From contig NZ_AGFG01000064.1 in NCBI RefSeq assembly GCF_000226255.1, positions 84,169 through 148,168 of the forward strand: a stretch of DNA of 64,000 nucleotides, read 5' to 3'. The stretch's first letter is position 1. Each line of letters begins with the position of its first letter. The stretch comes from Desulfovibrio sp. A2 (GTDB lineage Bacteria; Desulfobacterota; Desulfovibrionia; Desulfovibrionales; Desulfovibrionaceae). Below, piece by piece: positions 54,985 through 64,000 of the stretch. Made by a program: the position numbers and the translations under genes. The notes beneath the pieces are model-generated. The model saw only the letters and a program-made list of their open reading frames with translations, made no database searches and was not told where the DNA came from.

Positions 54985-55040
54985 GGCGGTGCTCGGGGGC
55001 GGCCTGCGGCTGTAACGCGACGGCCTTCCCCGCTGGCTGC

Positions 55041-55104
55041 GTTGCGGCACGCCACGGCTTCCTCGACGTAGCGCTGCTACGCCTTCGTCGTCGTGGCACA
55101 CCGC
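55041..55104. repeat. Imperfect long hairpin with GTAGC-GCT-GCTAC core
   Basis: About 20 of 32 arm positions pair, including GCCACG/CGTGGC and CGTAGC/GCTACG. It lies 57 bases after yajQ. Confidence 0.45.
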
Positions 55105-55276
55105 GCCTTGCCTTCGGGGCCGCCGCCGCGTTTCGTCATCGCAGGTCGCCCCCTCGCCCCGCCCGGTGCACGAGCGTAGGTATGGGGCAGCCAGAAGAGA
55201 GGCGGGGAAAGAAGCAGGGACGACCGCATATTCGGAACGTTGCTCTGTGCATTGCGGCCAGCATCAGGAACAAAAG

Positions 55277-55316
55277 CAAACGCCCGAACACATCGCGTGT
55301 CCGGGCGTTTGTTTTT
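55277..55316. terminator. Bidirectional intrinsic terminator
   Basis: CAAACGCCCGAACA and TGTCCGGGCGTTTG arms, one mismatch, with GTTTTT outside on the plus strand and GCTTTTG on the minus strand. It serves yajQ and the convergent hypothetical gene. Confidence 0.9.
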
Positions 55317-55380
55317 GATGTTCGGCTGTCGTCGGGCCGTGCTGCGTCGCCTGTTCGGCCTGTCCGACCTGTACTGTCGC

Positions 55381-55779
55381 CTATCCGGCGCGTCCTTCGC
55401 GCACGGCGGCGGCGAAGGTTTCGAGGTCGTTGGGCTGGCCCGGGGCGTAGTCCTCCGGGTAGAGCAAGGCGGACATGTAGAACACGGAGTCGATGCGCAG
55501 GGCGTTGGATGCGCCGGAGGCGAAGCGGGACAACCGGTCGGCGATGGCTTCGCGCTCGTGCCCCTCGAACTGGGGCAGCAGGTCGCGAGCGCGGTCGGGC
55601 AGCGAGGTCAGCAGTTGCGCCTTGCGGCGCATCAGTTCGCGGTAAGCGTCCTGGTCCTCGTTCTTGTGCAGAGCCTGTTCGGCCTCGCGTTCGATGTCGC
55701 GCACGGCGGCGGCCATTTCGTCGAGCCAGTGTCCAAGGGCTTCGCGTCCCTTGCGGGCGTCGGGTTCGGTGGCGGGCAT
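55381..55779 (-). CDS. Small helical protein of unknown function
   Basis: 132 residues, no signal peptide or membrane segment. The N-terminal two thirds are charged helices (EALGHWLDEMAAAVRDIERE, ELMRRKAQLLTSLPDRARDL) that may form a coiled coil. The C-terminus has SVFYMSALLYPEDYAPGQPN. I recognise no family. A strong AGGAGGAG eight bases before the ATG and normal codon use support it as real. Confidence 0.75.
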   Translation of the reverse strand: MPATEPDARKGREALGHWLDEMAAAVRDIEREAEQALHKNEDQDAYRELMRRKAQLLTSLPDRARDLLPQFEGHEREAIADRLSRFASGASNALRIDSVFYMSALLYPEDYAPGQPNDLETFAAAVREGRAG

Positions 55780-56071
55780 GGGTGGCTCCTCCTGTATTGT
55801 CGTAGTACCCCCGCGTGGCTCCGGGCGCAAGCGTGGCGGCGCGGATGGACGTCGCCGCCGGGGCTGGCAGGGCCATCCGGCATGCGGGGGCCGTAATGCA
55901 CGTGCTGTGCACACGCGATGAACCCGCGAAGAACGGGGGCGGGGCGTGTTCGCCCCGCCCCCGTGGTGTTGATGGCGGTCCTGATGATGACGTTGCCGCC
56001 GTGGGCGGCACTGGGGATGACGTACCCGCTGGCGCGGTGCTGGGAGGGGGCGGTCGCAGTGCCGCGCAGGT

Positions 56072-57988
56072 TCAGCGCCGCAGTTCCAGCAGGCGGGCCG
56101 GGGCGGCCTTGCCTGACGAGAGTTGCACGTCGTGGGCCTCGCGCCGGTAGGACGCGCTCTTGAAGAAGTCGCACTTGGCGCAGTTGCCGATCTTCTTGGC
56201 GAAGGTTTCCTGTATCTTGCCGCCGCAGAAGGTGCCGGTAACCCCCGCGCAGCTGAAGCCGTGGTCGGGCCAGGCGGGACAGACGCCCATCTCCTTTTCC
56301 TTGGGGCCGCCCTTTTCGCGGCCGCATTTCTTGAATTCCCAGCAGGGCACGGCCTTGCCCGCCGCATCGGCGGTTGCGTCGGCGTCGTCATGCGAGATGC
56401 GCGCCACGGTGCGCGAAAGGTCGCTGGAACGCCCGGCCAGGCTGAAGATGTCCTGCGCGGCGTGGTTCATCATTTCCATGGTGCGCCCGGCGATGCCGGT
56501 AATGGCCTCCACCGCGCGGTTGATCTCGGCGGACGTGGCCGACTGTTGCTCGGCGGCGGTGGCGATGGACTGCACCTGGATGCTGGTGTTGTCGGTAAGG
56601 GCAAGGATTTCCGAGAGCGCCGCGCCGGAATCCTGTGCGCGGCGCGCGGCCTCGTTCACGGCGGTACGGGCCCCGTCCATCTCGCGGGCTGCGGCGCGCG
56701 AACTCTGCTGGATGCCGGTAATCACCTCGCTCACCTCTCGGGTGGCGTTCATGGTCTTTTCGGCCAGCTTGCGCACCTCGTCGGCGACGACGGCAAAGCC
56801 GCGCCCGGCGTCCCCGGCGCGGGCCGCCTCGATGGCGGCGTTCAGCGCCAGCAGGTTGGTCTGGTCGGCGATGTCGCTGATGACGTTCATCACCTGCCCG
56901 ATGTTGCCCGCCTGCGCGTCCAGCGCGCCCACGCGCTCGGCAAGCTGGCCGATGACGCGCTCCACACCGTCGATGTGATCCACAAGCTCGTTCACCTGGC
57001 GCGCGCCGTCCATGCTGCGGCGGCGGGTTTCCGCGGCCTGGTCCGCGGCGTGCGCGGCGTTGCGCGCCACCTCGACCACCGTGGCGTTCATCTGTTCCAT
57101 GGCGGTGGCGGTCTCGGCCGTGCGTTCCTGCTGGCTGTTCGCGCCGGCGTTGGCCTCCTGGATAAGGGAGGCCAGATCCTCGGCGGCGCGGCTCACTTCG
57201 TCCGCAGCTGACATGGACGTGGCGGCAAAGCGTTCGATGCGGGACGAGGTGCTGGCCAGCGTACACTGCGCGGCCCGCAGCGCGGTCATGTCGCGCAGCA
57301 GCACGAAGCTGCCGTGAACCCGGCCCGCCGCATCGGCAATGGGCCGGGCGACCAGCGCGAGATGGATCAGGCAGGGCGGCGCGCCCTTGTCCGCGTCTTT
57401 GCTTGGGGCCGTGCCGCAGGCCAGGGAAAGCGCGATTTCGCCGGTGGCGGCGCGGCCCTCGCGGATCTGGCGCAGCAGTTCCGCGCCCTTGGCGTCGGCG
57501 GGGGCGGCGCGCAGCCCCAGTGCTTCGGCCGTGGCGGGCAGGGCGAGCGGGGGCGCGCCCGTATCGAGCAGGGCCAGCAGGGCCGGAGAGGCGCAGGTGA
57601 CCATGCCCTTGGCGTCCAGCAACAGGTAGGGTTCGGCCCCGTCCGTGGCATCCAGCGCTTCCAGCATGGCCTGCCCGGCGGCGGCGCTGCGCAGCGCCTC
57701 GTCGCGCAAGGCCGAGATGGCCGCGGCCGCTTCGCCAAGGGCGTCCGGCGTCCGGGGCTCATCGACCCCCTGCAGGGCCGCATCGTGCAGCAGGCGCGCG
57801 TCGGCGGCTTGCCCGCGTGTGCGGCATGCCAGCATGCCGACTGCGGCAATGCAGGCCACAGCCAGGCTGGCAATGCCGTGCGCTACGGAAAGCGTGCCGG
57901 AAACAAGCGGTACAAGAACGGCTGCCCCGGCCGCGAGAAGGCCGGTGGCTATGGCACAGAGCAAGGTTTGTGAAGAAATATGGCGCAT
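56072..57988 (-). CDS. Methyl-accepting chemotaxis protein with PAS and Two-CW domains
   Basis: 638 residues. Two N-terminal membrane helices (about 5-55) have almost no periplasmic loop, so sensing is likely internal. A PAS-like domain follows (about 110-230, [20 protein letters not shown]). The MCP signalling domain (about 270-520) contains [38 protein letters not shown]. The tail is a Two-CW domain: [27 protein letters not shown] and NCAKCDFFK, seven or more cysteines. Such tails are thought to sense redox or bind metal. The start at MRHISSQ is preferred over a Met 13 residues upstream, but neither has a strong ribosome-binding site. Confidence 0.92.
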   Translation of the reverse strand: MRHISSQTLLCAIATGLLAAGAAVLVPLVSGTLSVAHGIASLAVACIAAVGMLACRTRGQAADARLLHDAALQGVDEPRTPDALGEAAAAISALRDEALRSAAAGQAMLEALDATDGAEPYLLLDAKGMVTCASPALLALLDTGAPPLALPATAEALGLRAAPADAKGAELLRQIREGRAATGEIALSLACGTAPSKDADKGAPPCLIHLALVARPIADAAGRVHGSFVLLRDMTALRAAQCTLASTSSRIERFAATSMSAADEVSRAAEDLASLIQEANAGANSQQERTAETATAMEQMNATVVEVARNAAHAADQAAETRRRSMDGARQVNELVDHIDGVERVIGQLAERVGALDAQAGNIGQVMNVISDIADQTNLLALNAAIEAARAGDAGRGFAVVADEVRKLAEKTMNATREVSEVITGIQQSSRAAAREMDGARTAVNEAARRAQDSGAALSEILALTDNTSIQVQSIATAAEQQSATSAEINRAVEAITGIAGRTMEMMNHAAQDIFSLAGRSSDLSRTVARISHDDADATADAAGKAVPCWEFKKCGREKGGPKEKEMGVCPAWPDHGFSCAGVTGTFCGGKIQETFAKKIGNCAKCDFFKSASYRREAHDVQLSSGKAAPARLLELRR

Positions 57989-58308
57989 ATGTACCCCGGG
58001 GATTGTGGCGTGTGCGCCATTTCCCATGGCGCTTGATGCGACGATAGTGCTGCGTCTATCGTTTGCCGTGCGCGCGTGTCAATGTTAGCAGGTACTTACG
58101 AAAAAAGTGATGCTCCTGGGTAACATTCCGGTATCGTGGCATTTTGTGGACTTTTCTCGTCCGACTTGCCCCGACGCGGGTTGCGCGCTAAACTGATTGA
58201 TTGAACGCGACATTTTTTTCTGGATCGCGCTTTTCCGGCACTTTTGCGCGGCCTGCCGCACGTTTATTCAAAAATTTTCGAAAGCAAATATTTTCGCAGG
58301 ATACACGC
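57989..58308. other. Divergent intergenic region between chemoreceptor and uup
   Basis: 320 bases with AT-rich patches. It has the chemoreceptor promoter/operator (58041-58082) and a possible uup promoter, TTGCCC (58166-58171) and TAAACT (58189-58194), 17 bases apart. Confidence 0.4.
58041..58082 (-). promoter_or_regulatory. Chemoreceptor promoter with inverted repeat
   Basis: On the minus strand a perfect TTGACA (58082-58077) is followed after 16 bases by GATAGA. The -10 area overlaps an inverted repeat ACGATAG (58041-58047)/CTATCGT (58056-58062), eight bases apart, a possible operator. Confidence 0.45.
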
Positions 58309-60288
58309 ATGGCTCTGCTCGGCATACAGGACGTCACGCTCAACCTCGGCACCGGCAAACTGCTGGACGGGGCCACCCTGCACGTGGAGCAGGGCGAACG
58401 CATCTGCCTCGTGGGGCGCAACGGGGCGGGCAAGTCGACGCTGTTGCGGCTCATGGCAGGGGACGTGCGCCCCGACGCGGGCGAGATCACCCGTGCGCCG
58501 GGCACGCGCTTTGGCTGCATGCCGCAAGAGGTGCCCACCGAACTTTCCGGCCCGGTGTTCGGCATCGTGGCGGGGGGGCTGGGGGCAGAGGGCGAGGCGC
58601 TGGCCGCGTTCCACGTGCTGGAGGCCGCGCGCGAGGCGGGAAACCCCGTGGACGAGGCCGCCCTGGCGGCGGCGCGGCGCGGCCTGGAATCGGGCGAGGG
58701 GTGGGAGCATTACGGCGACGTGCTGTCCGTGTGCAACCACCTGCGGCTGGATCCGGAGCGCGAGTTCGCCACCCTGTCCGGCGGGCGCAAGCGCCGCGTG
58801 CTGCTGGCCCGCGCGCTGGTGGCCTCGCAGGACCTTTTGCTGGACGAACCCACCAACCATATAGACATCGACACCATCGCCTGGCTGGAAGACTACCTGC
58901 TGCGCCGCGCGCGCACGCTGGTGTTCGTCTCGCACGACCGGGCCTTCGTGCGCCGTCTTGCCACCCGCATCGTGGAGGTGGACCGGGGCAAGCTGCATTC
59001 CTACGCCTGCGGGTACGACCAGTACCAGGAGCAGCGCGAGGCCCGGCTGGAGAACGAGGAACGCCAGTTCGCCCTGTTCGACAAGAAGCTGGCCCAGGAA
59101 GAGGTGTGGGTGCGCCAGGGCATCAAGGCCCGGCGCACGCGCAACATGGGCCGGGTGCGCGCCCTGTACGCCCTGCGCGAGGAACGCGCCCGGCGGCGCG
59201 AACGGCAGGGCGGGGTGGCCATGCTGGCGCAGGAGGCGGAACGCTCCGGCAAGCTGGTTATCGAGGCGCGCAACGTGTGCTTCGCCCACGAGAACGCCAG
59301 ATCGGTGCTGCGCGACTTTTCCGCGCTGATTCAACGCGGCGACCGGGTTGGGCTGATCGGTCCCAACGGCTCGGGCAAGACCACCCTGCTGCGCCTGCTG
59401 CTGGGCCAGCTTACACCCCATTCCGGCGAGGTGCGCCACGGCACCCGGCTGGAGATCGCCTATTTCGACCAGTTGCGTTCGGCCCTGGACGGCGAGAAAT
59501 CGGTCATGGACAACGTGGCCGAGGGCGCGGACACCATAGAGGTCAACGGCAACCGCCGCCACGTGGCCGGGTACCTGCGCGACTTTCTGTTCGAGCCGGA
59601 CAGGCTGCGCCTGCCCGCCAAGGTGTTGTCCGGCGGCGAACGCAACCGCCTGCTGCTGGCCAAGCTGTTCACCCGGCCCTCCAACCTGCTGGTGCTGGAC
59701 GAACCCACCAACGATCTGGACGTGGAAACGCTGGACCTGCTGGAGGAACTGCTGGCCGAATACCAGGGCACCGTGCTGCTGGTGAGCCACGACCGCGCCT
59801 TCCTGGACGACGTGGTGACCAGTACCCTGGCCTTCGACGACGACGGCAACGTGCGCGAGTACGTGGGCGGCTACACCGACTGGCTGCGCCAGCGCCCGAA
59901 GCCCTCGGAGGACGCGGCAAAGGCCGGGGGAGCATCCGGCAAGGCCGATCCGAACCCGTCTGGCCAGTCTGGCCAATCTGGCAGCGGCGGTCCGGGCAAT
60001 GGTCCGGGCAATGGCCAGATACGCAAGCTGACCTTCAAGGAGCAGCGCGAGCTGGCCGGGCTGCGCGAGGAACTGGCGGCCCTGCCCGGCAACCTCGACG
60101 CGCTGGAGCAGGAGCAGGCCACGCTGGAGGCGCGGCTTGCCGAGCCGGACTTCTTCACCGCCGATCCGGAAGGCTTCAGCGCCGCCGCCGCGCGGGTCAC
60201 CGCGCTGGAAGGCGAGCAGACCGCCCTGCTGGAGCGCTGGGAACTGGTGGAGGCCCGCATCGCGGAGCTTGCGCGGTTCCGCGAATAA
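58309..60288 (+). CDS. uup: ABC-F family ATPase Uup
   Basis: 659 residues, two ABC cassettes without membrane segments. First: Walker A GRNGAGKST, signature LSGGRKRRVLLARAL, Walker B LLLDEPTNHIDID. Second: GPNGSGKTT, LSGGERNRLLLAKLF, LVLDEPTNDLDVET. The linker (about 245-330) is charged, as in ABC-F proteins acting on the ribosome. The C-terminus, after a Gly/Ser/Asn-rich stretch, is a coiled coil of the Uup type (KEQRELAGLREELAALPGNL). It probably rescues or tunes stalled ribosomes and affects DNA transposition rates as in E. coli. The start lies after CAGGA. Confidence 0.94.
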   Translation: MALLGIQDVTLNLGTGKLLDGATLHVEQGERICLVGRNGAGKSTLLRLMAGDVRPDAGEITRAPGTRFGCMPQEVPTELSGPVFGIVAGGLGAEGEALAAFHVLEAAREAGNPVDEAALAAARRGLESGEGWEHYGDVLSVCNHLRLDPEREFATLSGGRKRRVLLARALVASQDLLLDEPTNHIDIDTIAWLEDYLLRRARTLVFVSHDRAFVRRLATRIVEVDRGKLHSYACGYDQYQEQREARLENEERQFALFDKKLAQEEVWVRQGIKARRTRNMGRVRALYALREERARRRERQGGVAMLAQEAERSGKLVIEARNVCFAHENARSVLRDFSALIQRGDRVGLIGPNGSGKTTLLRLLLGQLTPHSGEVRHGTRLEIAYFDQLRSALDGEKSVMDNVAEGADTIEVNGNRRHVAGYLRDFLFEPDRLRLPAKVLSGGERNRLLLAKLFTRPSNLLVLDEPTNDLDVETLDLLEELLAEYQGTVLLVSHDRAFLDDVVTSTLAFDDDGNVREYVGGYTDWLRQRPKPSEDAAKAGGASGKADPNPSGQSGQSGSGGPGNGPGNGQIRKLTFKEQRELAGLREELAALPGNLDALEQEQATLEARLAEPDFFTADPEGFSAAAARVTALEGEQTALLERWELVEARIAELARFRE

Positions 60289-60308
60289 CCGGCGCGGCAT
60301 GATATTTC

Positions 60309-60352
60309 GGGGACGCCCGCGCCAGTTCGTCTGGACACGCGGCGTCCCCGTT
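60309..60352 (+). terminator. Hairpin after uup
   Basis: GGGGACGCC and GGCGTCCCC arms with a 23-base loop, followed by GTTCC. Weak T-run. Confidence 0.45.
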
Positions 60353-60464
60353 CCTATGTGCACGGTCCGTCGTGGCGCGCGGCATGCCCGTGCGGCCCGC
60401 TTTTCCACACCCCCGATACATTCGCCCGTCGGCCGGACAGCGCCCGGCCCGAAAGGATATCGCC

Positions 60465-61904
60465 ATGCCCGACAGCATTTCGTCCCATGCCCCCGCGCAC
60501 CAGCCCGTTCCCAATGCCGTGGCCCTGCTGCCGCTGGCGTTGTTCCTGGCGCTGTTCATCGGTGCGGGCCTGGCCCTTGGCGCGGCCGGAACGGAGATGG
60601 CCTTCTACCAGCTCTCCCCGGCGGTGGCCATTCTGCCCGCCATCGCCCTGGCCCTGGCCCTGCGCGAGAAGGACGCGGCCACGGCCGCCCGGCCCGGCGG
60701 CCTGACCCGGCGGGTGAACATCTTCCTGTCCGGCGCGGGCGAGATCAACATCGTCACCATGTGCGTCATCTACCTGCTTGCCGGGGGCTTCGCCTCGGTG
60801 GCCTCGGCCGTCGGCGGGGTGGAGTCCACGGTGAACCTGGGCCTGTCGCTGGTGCCGTCCCGCCTGGTGCTGCCGGGGCTGTTCGTCATCTCGGCCTTCG
60901 TGGCCACGGCTATGGGCACCTCCATGGGCACCATCGCCGCCGTGGGGCCCATCGCGGCGGGCGTGGCCGGGCAGACCGGCATGGATGGGGCGCTGCTCAT
61001 GGGCGCGGTGGTGGGCGGGGCCATGTTCGGCGACAACCTGTCCATGATTTCCGACACCACCATTGCCGCCACGCGCACCCAGGGCTGCGACATGCGCGAC
61101 AAGTTCCGCATGAACTTCGCCATCGCCCTGCCCGCCGCGCTGGCGGCGGTGGCCGTGTTCTGGCTGGCGGGCGACGCGGGTCGCGCCGCCGCCCCCGGCG
61201 GCTACCGCGTGGTCACGGTGCTGCCCTACGTGGCAATCCTGGCCATGGCGCTGTCGGGCATGAACGTGTTCGCCGTGCTGTTCGCGGGCATCGCCATGGC
61301 GGGCGGGGTGGGCATGGCCGTGGTGGACGGGTACACCCCGCTGAAGTTCGCCCAGGACATCTACAAGGGCTTCACCGGCATGCACGAGATTCTCGTGCTG
61401 TCCATGCTCATGGGCGGGCTTGGCGAACTCATCCGCTATCACGGCGGGGTGGCCTGGCTGCTGGCCGCCGTGCGCCGGTTCACCGACAGGCCGGGCAGAC
61501 GGGACGGGGCCGCCACCCGCACCGGGGAGGCGGGCATTTCCGGCCTGGTGGCCGTGGCCGACCTGTGCACCGCCAACAACACCGTGGCCATCATCCTGAC
61601 TGGGGGCATGGCCCGCGAGATCGCCGCCACCTCCGGCGTGGACCCGCGCCGCAGCGCCAGCCTGCTGGACATCTTCTCGTGCGTGGTGCAGGGGCTGGCC
61701 CCGCACGCGGCCCAGGTGCTGCTGGCCGGGTCCATCGCGGGCATCTCGCCCGTGGCGGTGCTGTCGGCCAACTACTACTGCCTGCTGCTGGGCGCGGCCG
61801 GGGTGCTGGCCATCCTCACCGGGGTGCCGCGCGCGCCCCGCACGGCCCAGGCGGCGCAGACGGGCCAGACGGCAGGGCAGACGGAAGGCGCGGGTCAGGC
61901 CTGA
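60465..61904 (+). CDS. NhaC-family Na+/H+ antiporter-like membrane protein
   Basis: 479 residues with about eleven hydrophobic segments. NIFLSGAGEINIVTMCVIYL, SAFVATAMGTSMGTIAAVGP, GAVVGGAMFGDNLSMISDTT and RTQGCDMRDKFRMNF are NhaC-family signatures. It exchanges sodium for protons or a related ion or organic acid pair; substrate cannot be fixed by sequence alone. The start follows AAGGA at MPDSISSH. The C-terminal 30 residues are Gln/Ala/Gly-rich and probably disordered. Confidence 0.88.
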   Translation: MPDSISSHAPAHQPVPNAVALLPLALFLALFIGAGLALGAAGTEMAFYQLSPAVAILPAIALALALREKDAATAARPGGLTRRVNIFLSGAGEINIVTMCVIYLLAGGFASVASAVGGVESTVNLGLSLVPSRLVLPGLFVISAFVATAMGTSMGTIAAVGPIAAGVAGQTGMDGALLMGAVVGGAMFGDNLSMISDTTIAATRTQGCDMRDKFRMNFAIALPAALAAVAVFWLAGDAGRAAAPGGYRVVTVLPYVAILAMALSGMNVFAVLFAGIAMAGGVGMAVVDGYTPLKFAQDIYKGFTGMHEILVLSMLMGGLGELIRYHGGVAWLLAAVRRFTDRPGRRDGAATRTGEAGISGLVAVADLCTANNTVAIILTGGMAREIAATSGVDPRRSASLLDIFSCVVQGLAPHAAQVLLAGSIAGISPVAVLSANYYCLLLGAAGVLAILTGVPRAPRTAQAAQTGQTAGQTEGAGQA

Positions 61905-62290
61905 TCGCGGGGGGGCGGACGGCGTGCGTAACCTTTGGGATTTTCTGAATCCGCAAAGAAAATGCAAAAAAATGCACACCACCCCCTTTTCAAGCGCCAG
62001 CCCCGTCTTATACTCCAACGCGGTTGCGATGCACCGCCCCGCGCAAGCGGGCGCGGGCGCGCAGCCGCATCCGGCGGCCGGGCCGAATAGCAACAGGCCA
62101 GGATATCTGCCGAAAAGCCACGATACATCGGGCGAGACGAATTTCGCCCCCCGCCATGCGGCGGGAGGGCGCGCGCGTGACGCAGTCATGACGCGCGGCG
62201 AGATGACCGCCCTTGTCTTTGGCACTCGCAGACCGTGAGTGCCAAAGGCGGGACAAACAGCGATCACCTAAAGTTGGAGGACTAGTTGTC
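61905..62290. other. Regulatory region of groESL
   Basis: 386 bases, lower GC than average at 61940-62020. It contains a possible sigma-70 promoter (TTTTCA at 61987-61992, TATACT at 62009-62014, 16-base spacer) and the CIRCE element. No gene is seen. Confidence 0.5.
62219..62245. promoter_or_regulatory. CIRCE element (HrcA operator)
   Basis: TTGGCACTC-N9-GAGTGCCAA, a perfect inverted repeat 46 bases upstream of groES. It matches CIRCE (TTAGCACTC-N9-GAGTGCTAA) with one symmetric change to GC. HrcA is expected to repress groESL here until heat or misfolding stress. Confidence 0.93.
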
Positions 62291-62578
62291 ATGAATCTGA
62301 AGCCTTTGAATGACCGCGTTCTGGTGAAGCGCCTCGAATCCGAAGAAAAGACCGCCGGCGGCCTCTTCATCCCCGACACCGCCAAGGAAAAGCCCTCGCG
62401 CGGCGAAGTCGTCGCCGCCGGTCCCGGCAAGGTCGCGGAAGACGGCAAGCTCATCGCCATGGCTGTCAAGAAGGGCGACCTGGTGCTGTTCAGCAAGTAC
62501 GCCGGCACCGAGATCAAGCTTGACGGCGTCGAGCACCTCGTCATGCGCGAAGACGACATTCTCGCCATCATCGAATAA
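62291..62578 (+). CDS. groES: Co-chaperonin GroES
   Basis: 95 residues. [20 protein letters not shown] begins it, with the mobile loop [19 protein letters not shown] and the end [13 protein letters not shown]. It caps GroEL during ATP-driven folding. GGAGG lies ten bases before the ATG, and a CIRCE element lies just upstream. groEL follows after 44 bases. Confidence 0.98.
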   Translation: MNLKPLNDRVLVKRLESEEKTAGGLFIPDTAKEKPSRGEVVAAGPGKVAEDGKLIAMAVKKGDLVLFSKYAGTEIKLDGVEHLVMREDDILAIIE

Positions 62579-62622
62579 CGCCCCGCGAACTCACGCACTT
62601 ACTCCCGAGGAGGATGAATACA

Positions 62623-64000
<1,378 letters not shown>

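Larger units (their letters stand above)
54985..55380. other. Intergenic region with structured repeat and terminator
   Basis: 396 bases between the convergent yajQ and small hypothetical genes. It has an imperfect hairpin at 55041-55104 centred on GTAGC-GCT-GCTAC, and the terminator at 55277-55316. No gene is evident. Confidence 0.5.

Noticed and set aside
58264..60408. 714-codon minus-strand open frame
   Set aside because: Antisense to uup, which has all ABC-F motifs.

Overview
The window is about 68% GC and gene-dense. It looks like chromosomal DNA of a Desulfovibrio-type sulfate-reducing bacterium, probably the Nitratidesulfovibrio/D. vulgaris group. The grounds are the Aquifex-type short aconitase, a Two-CW-tailed chemotaxis receptor, a cysteine-rich FmdB protein, a CIRCE-controlled groESL operon, many iron-sulfur proteins and the overall base composition. 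That assignment is inference from gene style, not a database match. I recognise no prophage, insertion sequence, CRISPR array or rRNA. There are two tRNA genes, tRNA-Lys(CUU) and tRNA-Leu(CAA).

Layout. 1-3.5 kb: a minus-strand envelope polysaccharide cluster (two glycosyltransferases and an O-antigen ligase-like protein). 3.8-9.5 kb: a sigma-54 activator with a degenerate receiver, aconitase and a PpiD-type foldase. 9.6-11.2 kb: a small PAS-like cysteine protein divergent from an AraC-family regulator. 11.3-16.7 kb: a purine salvage/uptake block of gpt followed by a BMP-family nucleoside ABC transporter. 16.8-26.1 kb: FmdB, DJ-1/PfpI, dienelactone hydrolase, phosphodiester glycosidase, metF behind a probable SAH/methionine-type operator, a heptosyltransferase-like GT9, tRNA-Lys and dsbD. 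26.2-35.4 kb: an AhpD-like protein and its TetR regulator sharing one operator, an M24 peptidase, a CoA-binding protein overlapping a YkgJ cysteine-cluster protein, a DnaJ-like protein, an EamA exporter, a one-TM hypothetical, a YdjM-like membrane hydrolase and cobU. 35.4-42 kb: a secreted DUF2939-like protein, alkaline phosphatase with a possible Pho box, a YibE/F-like protein, a low-GC patch next to tRNA-Leu, a secreted hypothetical and a DUF554 protein. 42.5-47.3 kb: uvrA with an AT-hook-like tail, and a NYN-LOTUS protein. 47.3-50.4 kb: a long imperfect inverted repeat, then a tight three-gene operon for a Tat-type ModA-like binding protein, a NapH-like membrane ferredoxin and a NifB-like radical SAM enzyme. 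50.5-64 kb: msrA, a phosphotransferase, a DEGD-box helicase, yajQ, a small hypothetical, the Two-CW chemoreceptor, uup, an NhaC-type antiporter and groES-groEL, which is cut by the window end.

The strongest candidate for an undescribed system is the 47.75-50.37 kb operon. A protein with all the visible NifB hallmarks but no NifX tail is translationally coupled to a multi-cluster membrane iron-sulfur protein and a twin-arginine oxyanion-binding protein. No nitrogenase gene and no ABC permease or ATPase for that binding protein lies in the window. It may make and use, export or sense a complex metal cluster or oxyanion. Other points worth a look are the inverted repeat just upstream of it, the 24-bp perfect palindrome and low-GC gene at tRNA-Leu, the shared TetR operator pair, the metF operator, and the modified tails on UvrA, the chemoreceptor and FmdB. 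All starts were chosen from ribosome-binding sites, family N-termini and gene overlaps seen in the sequence. Function calls rest on motif recognition without any search.
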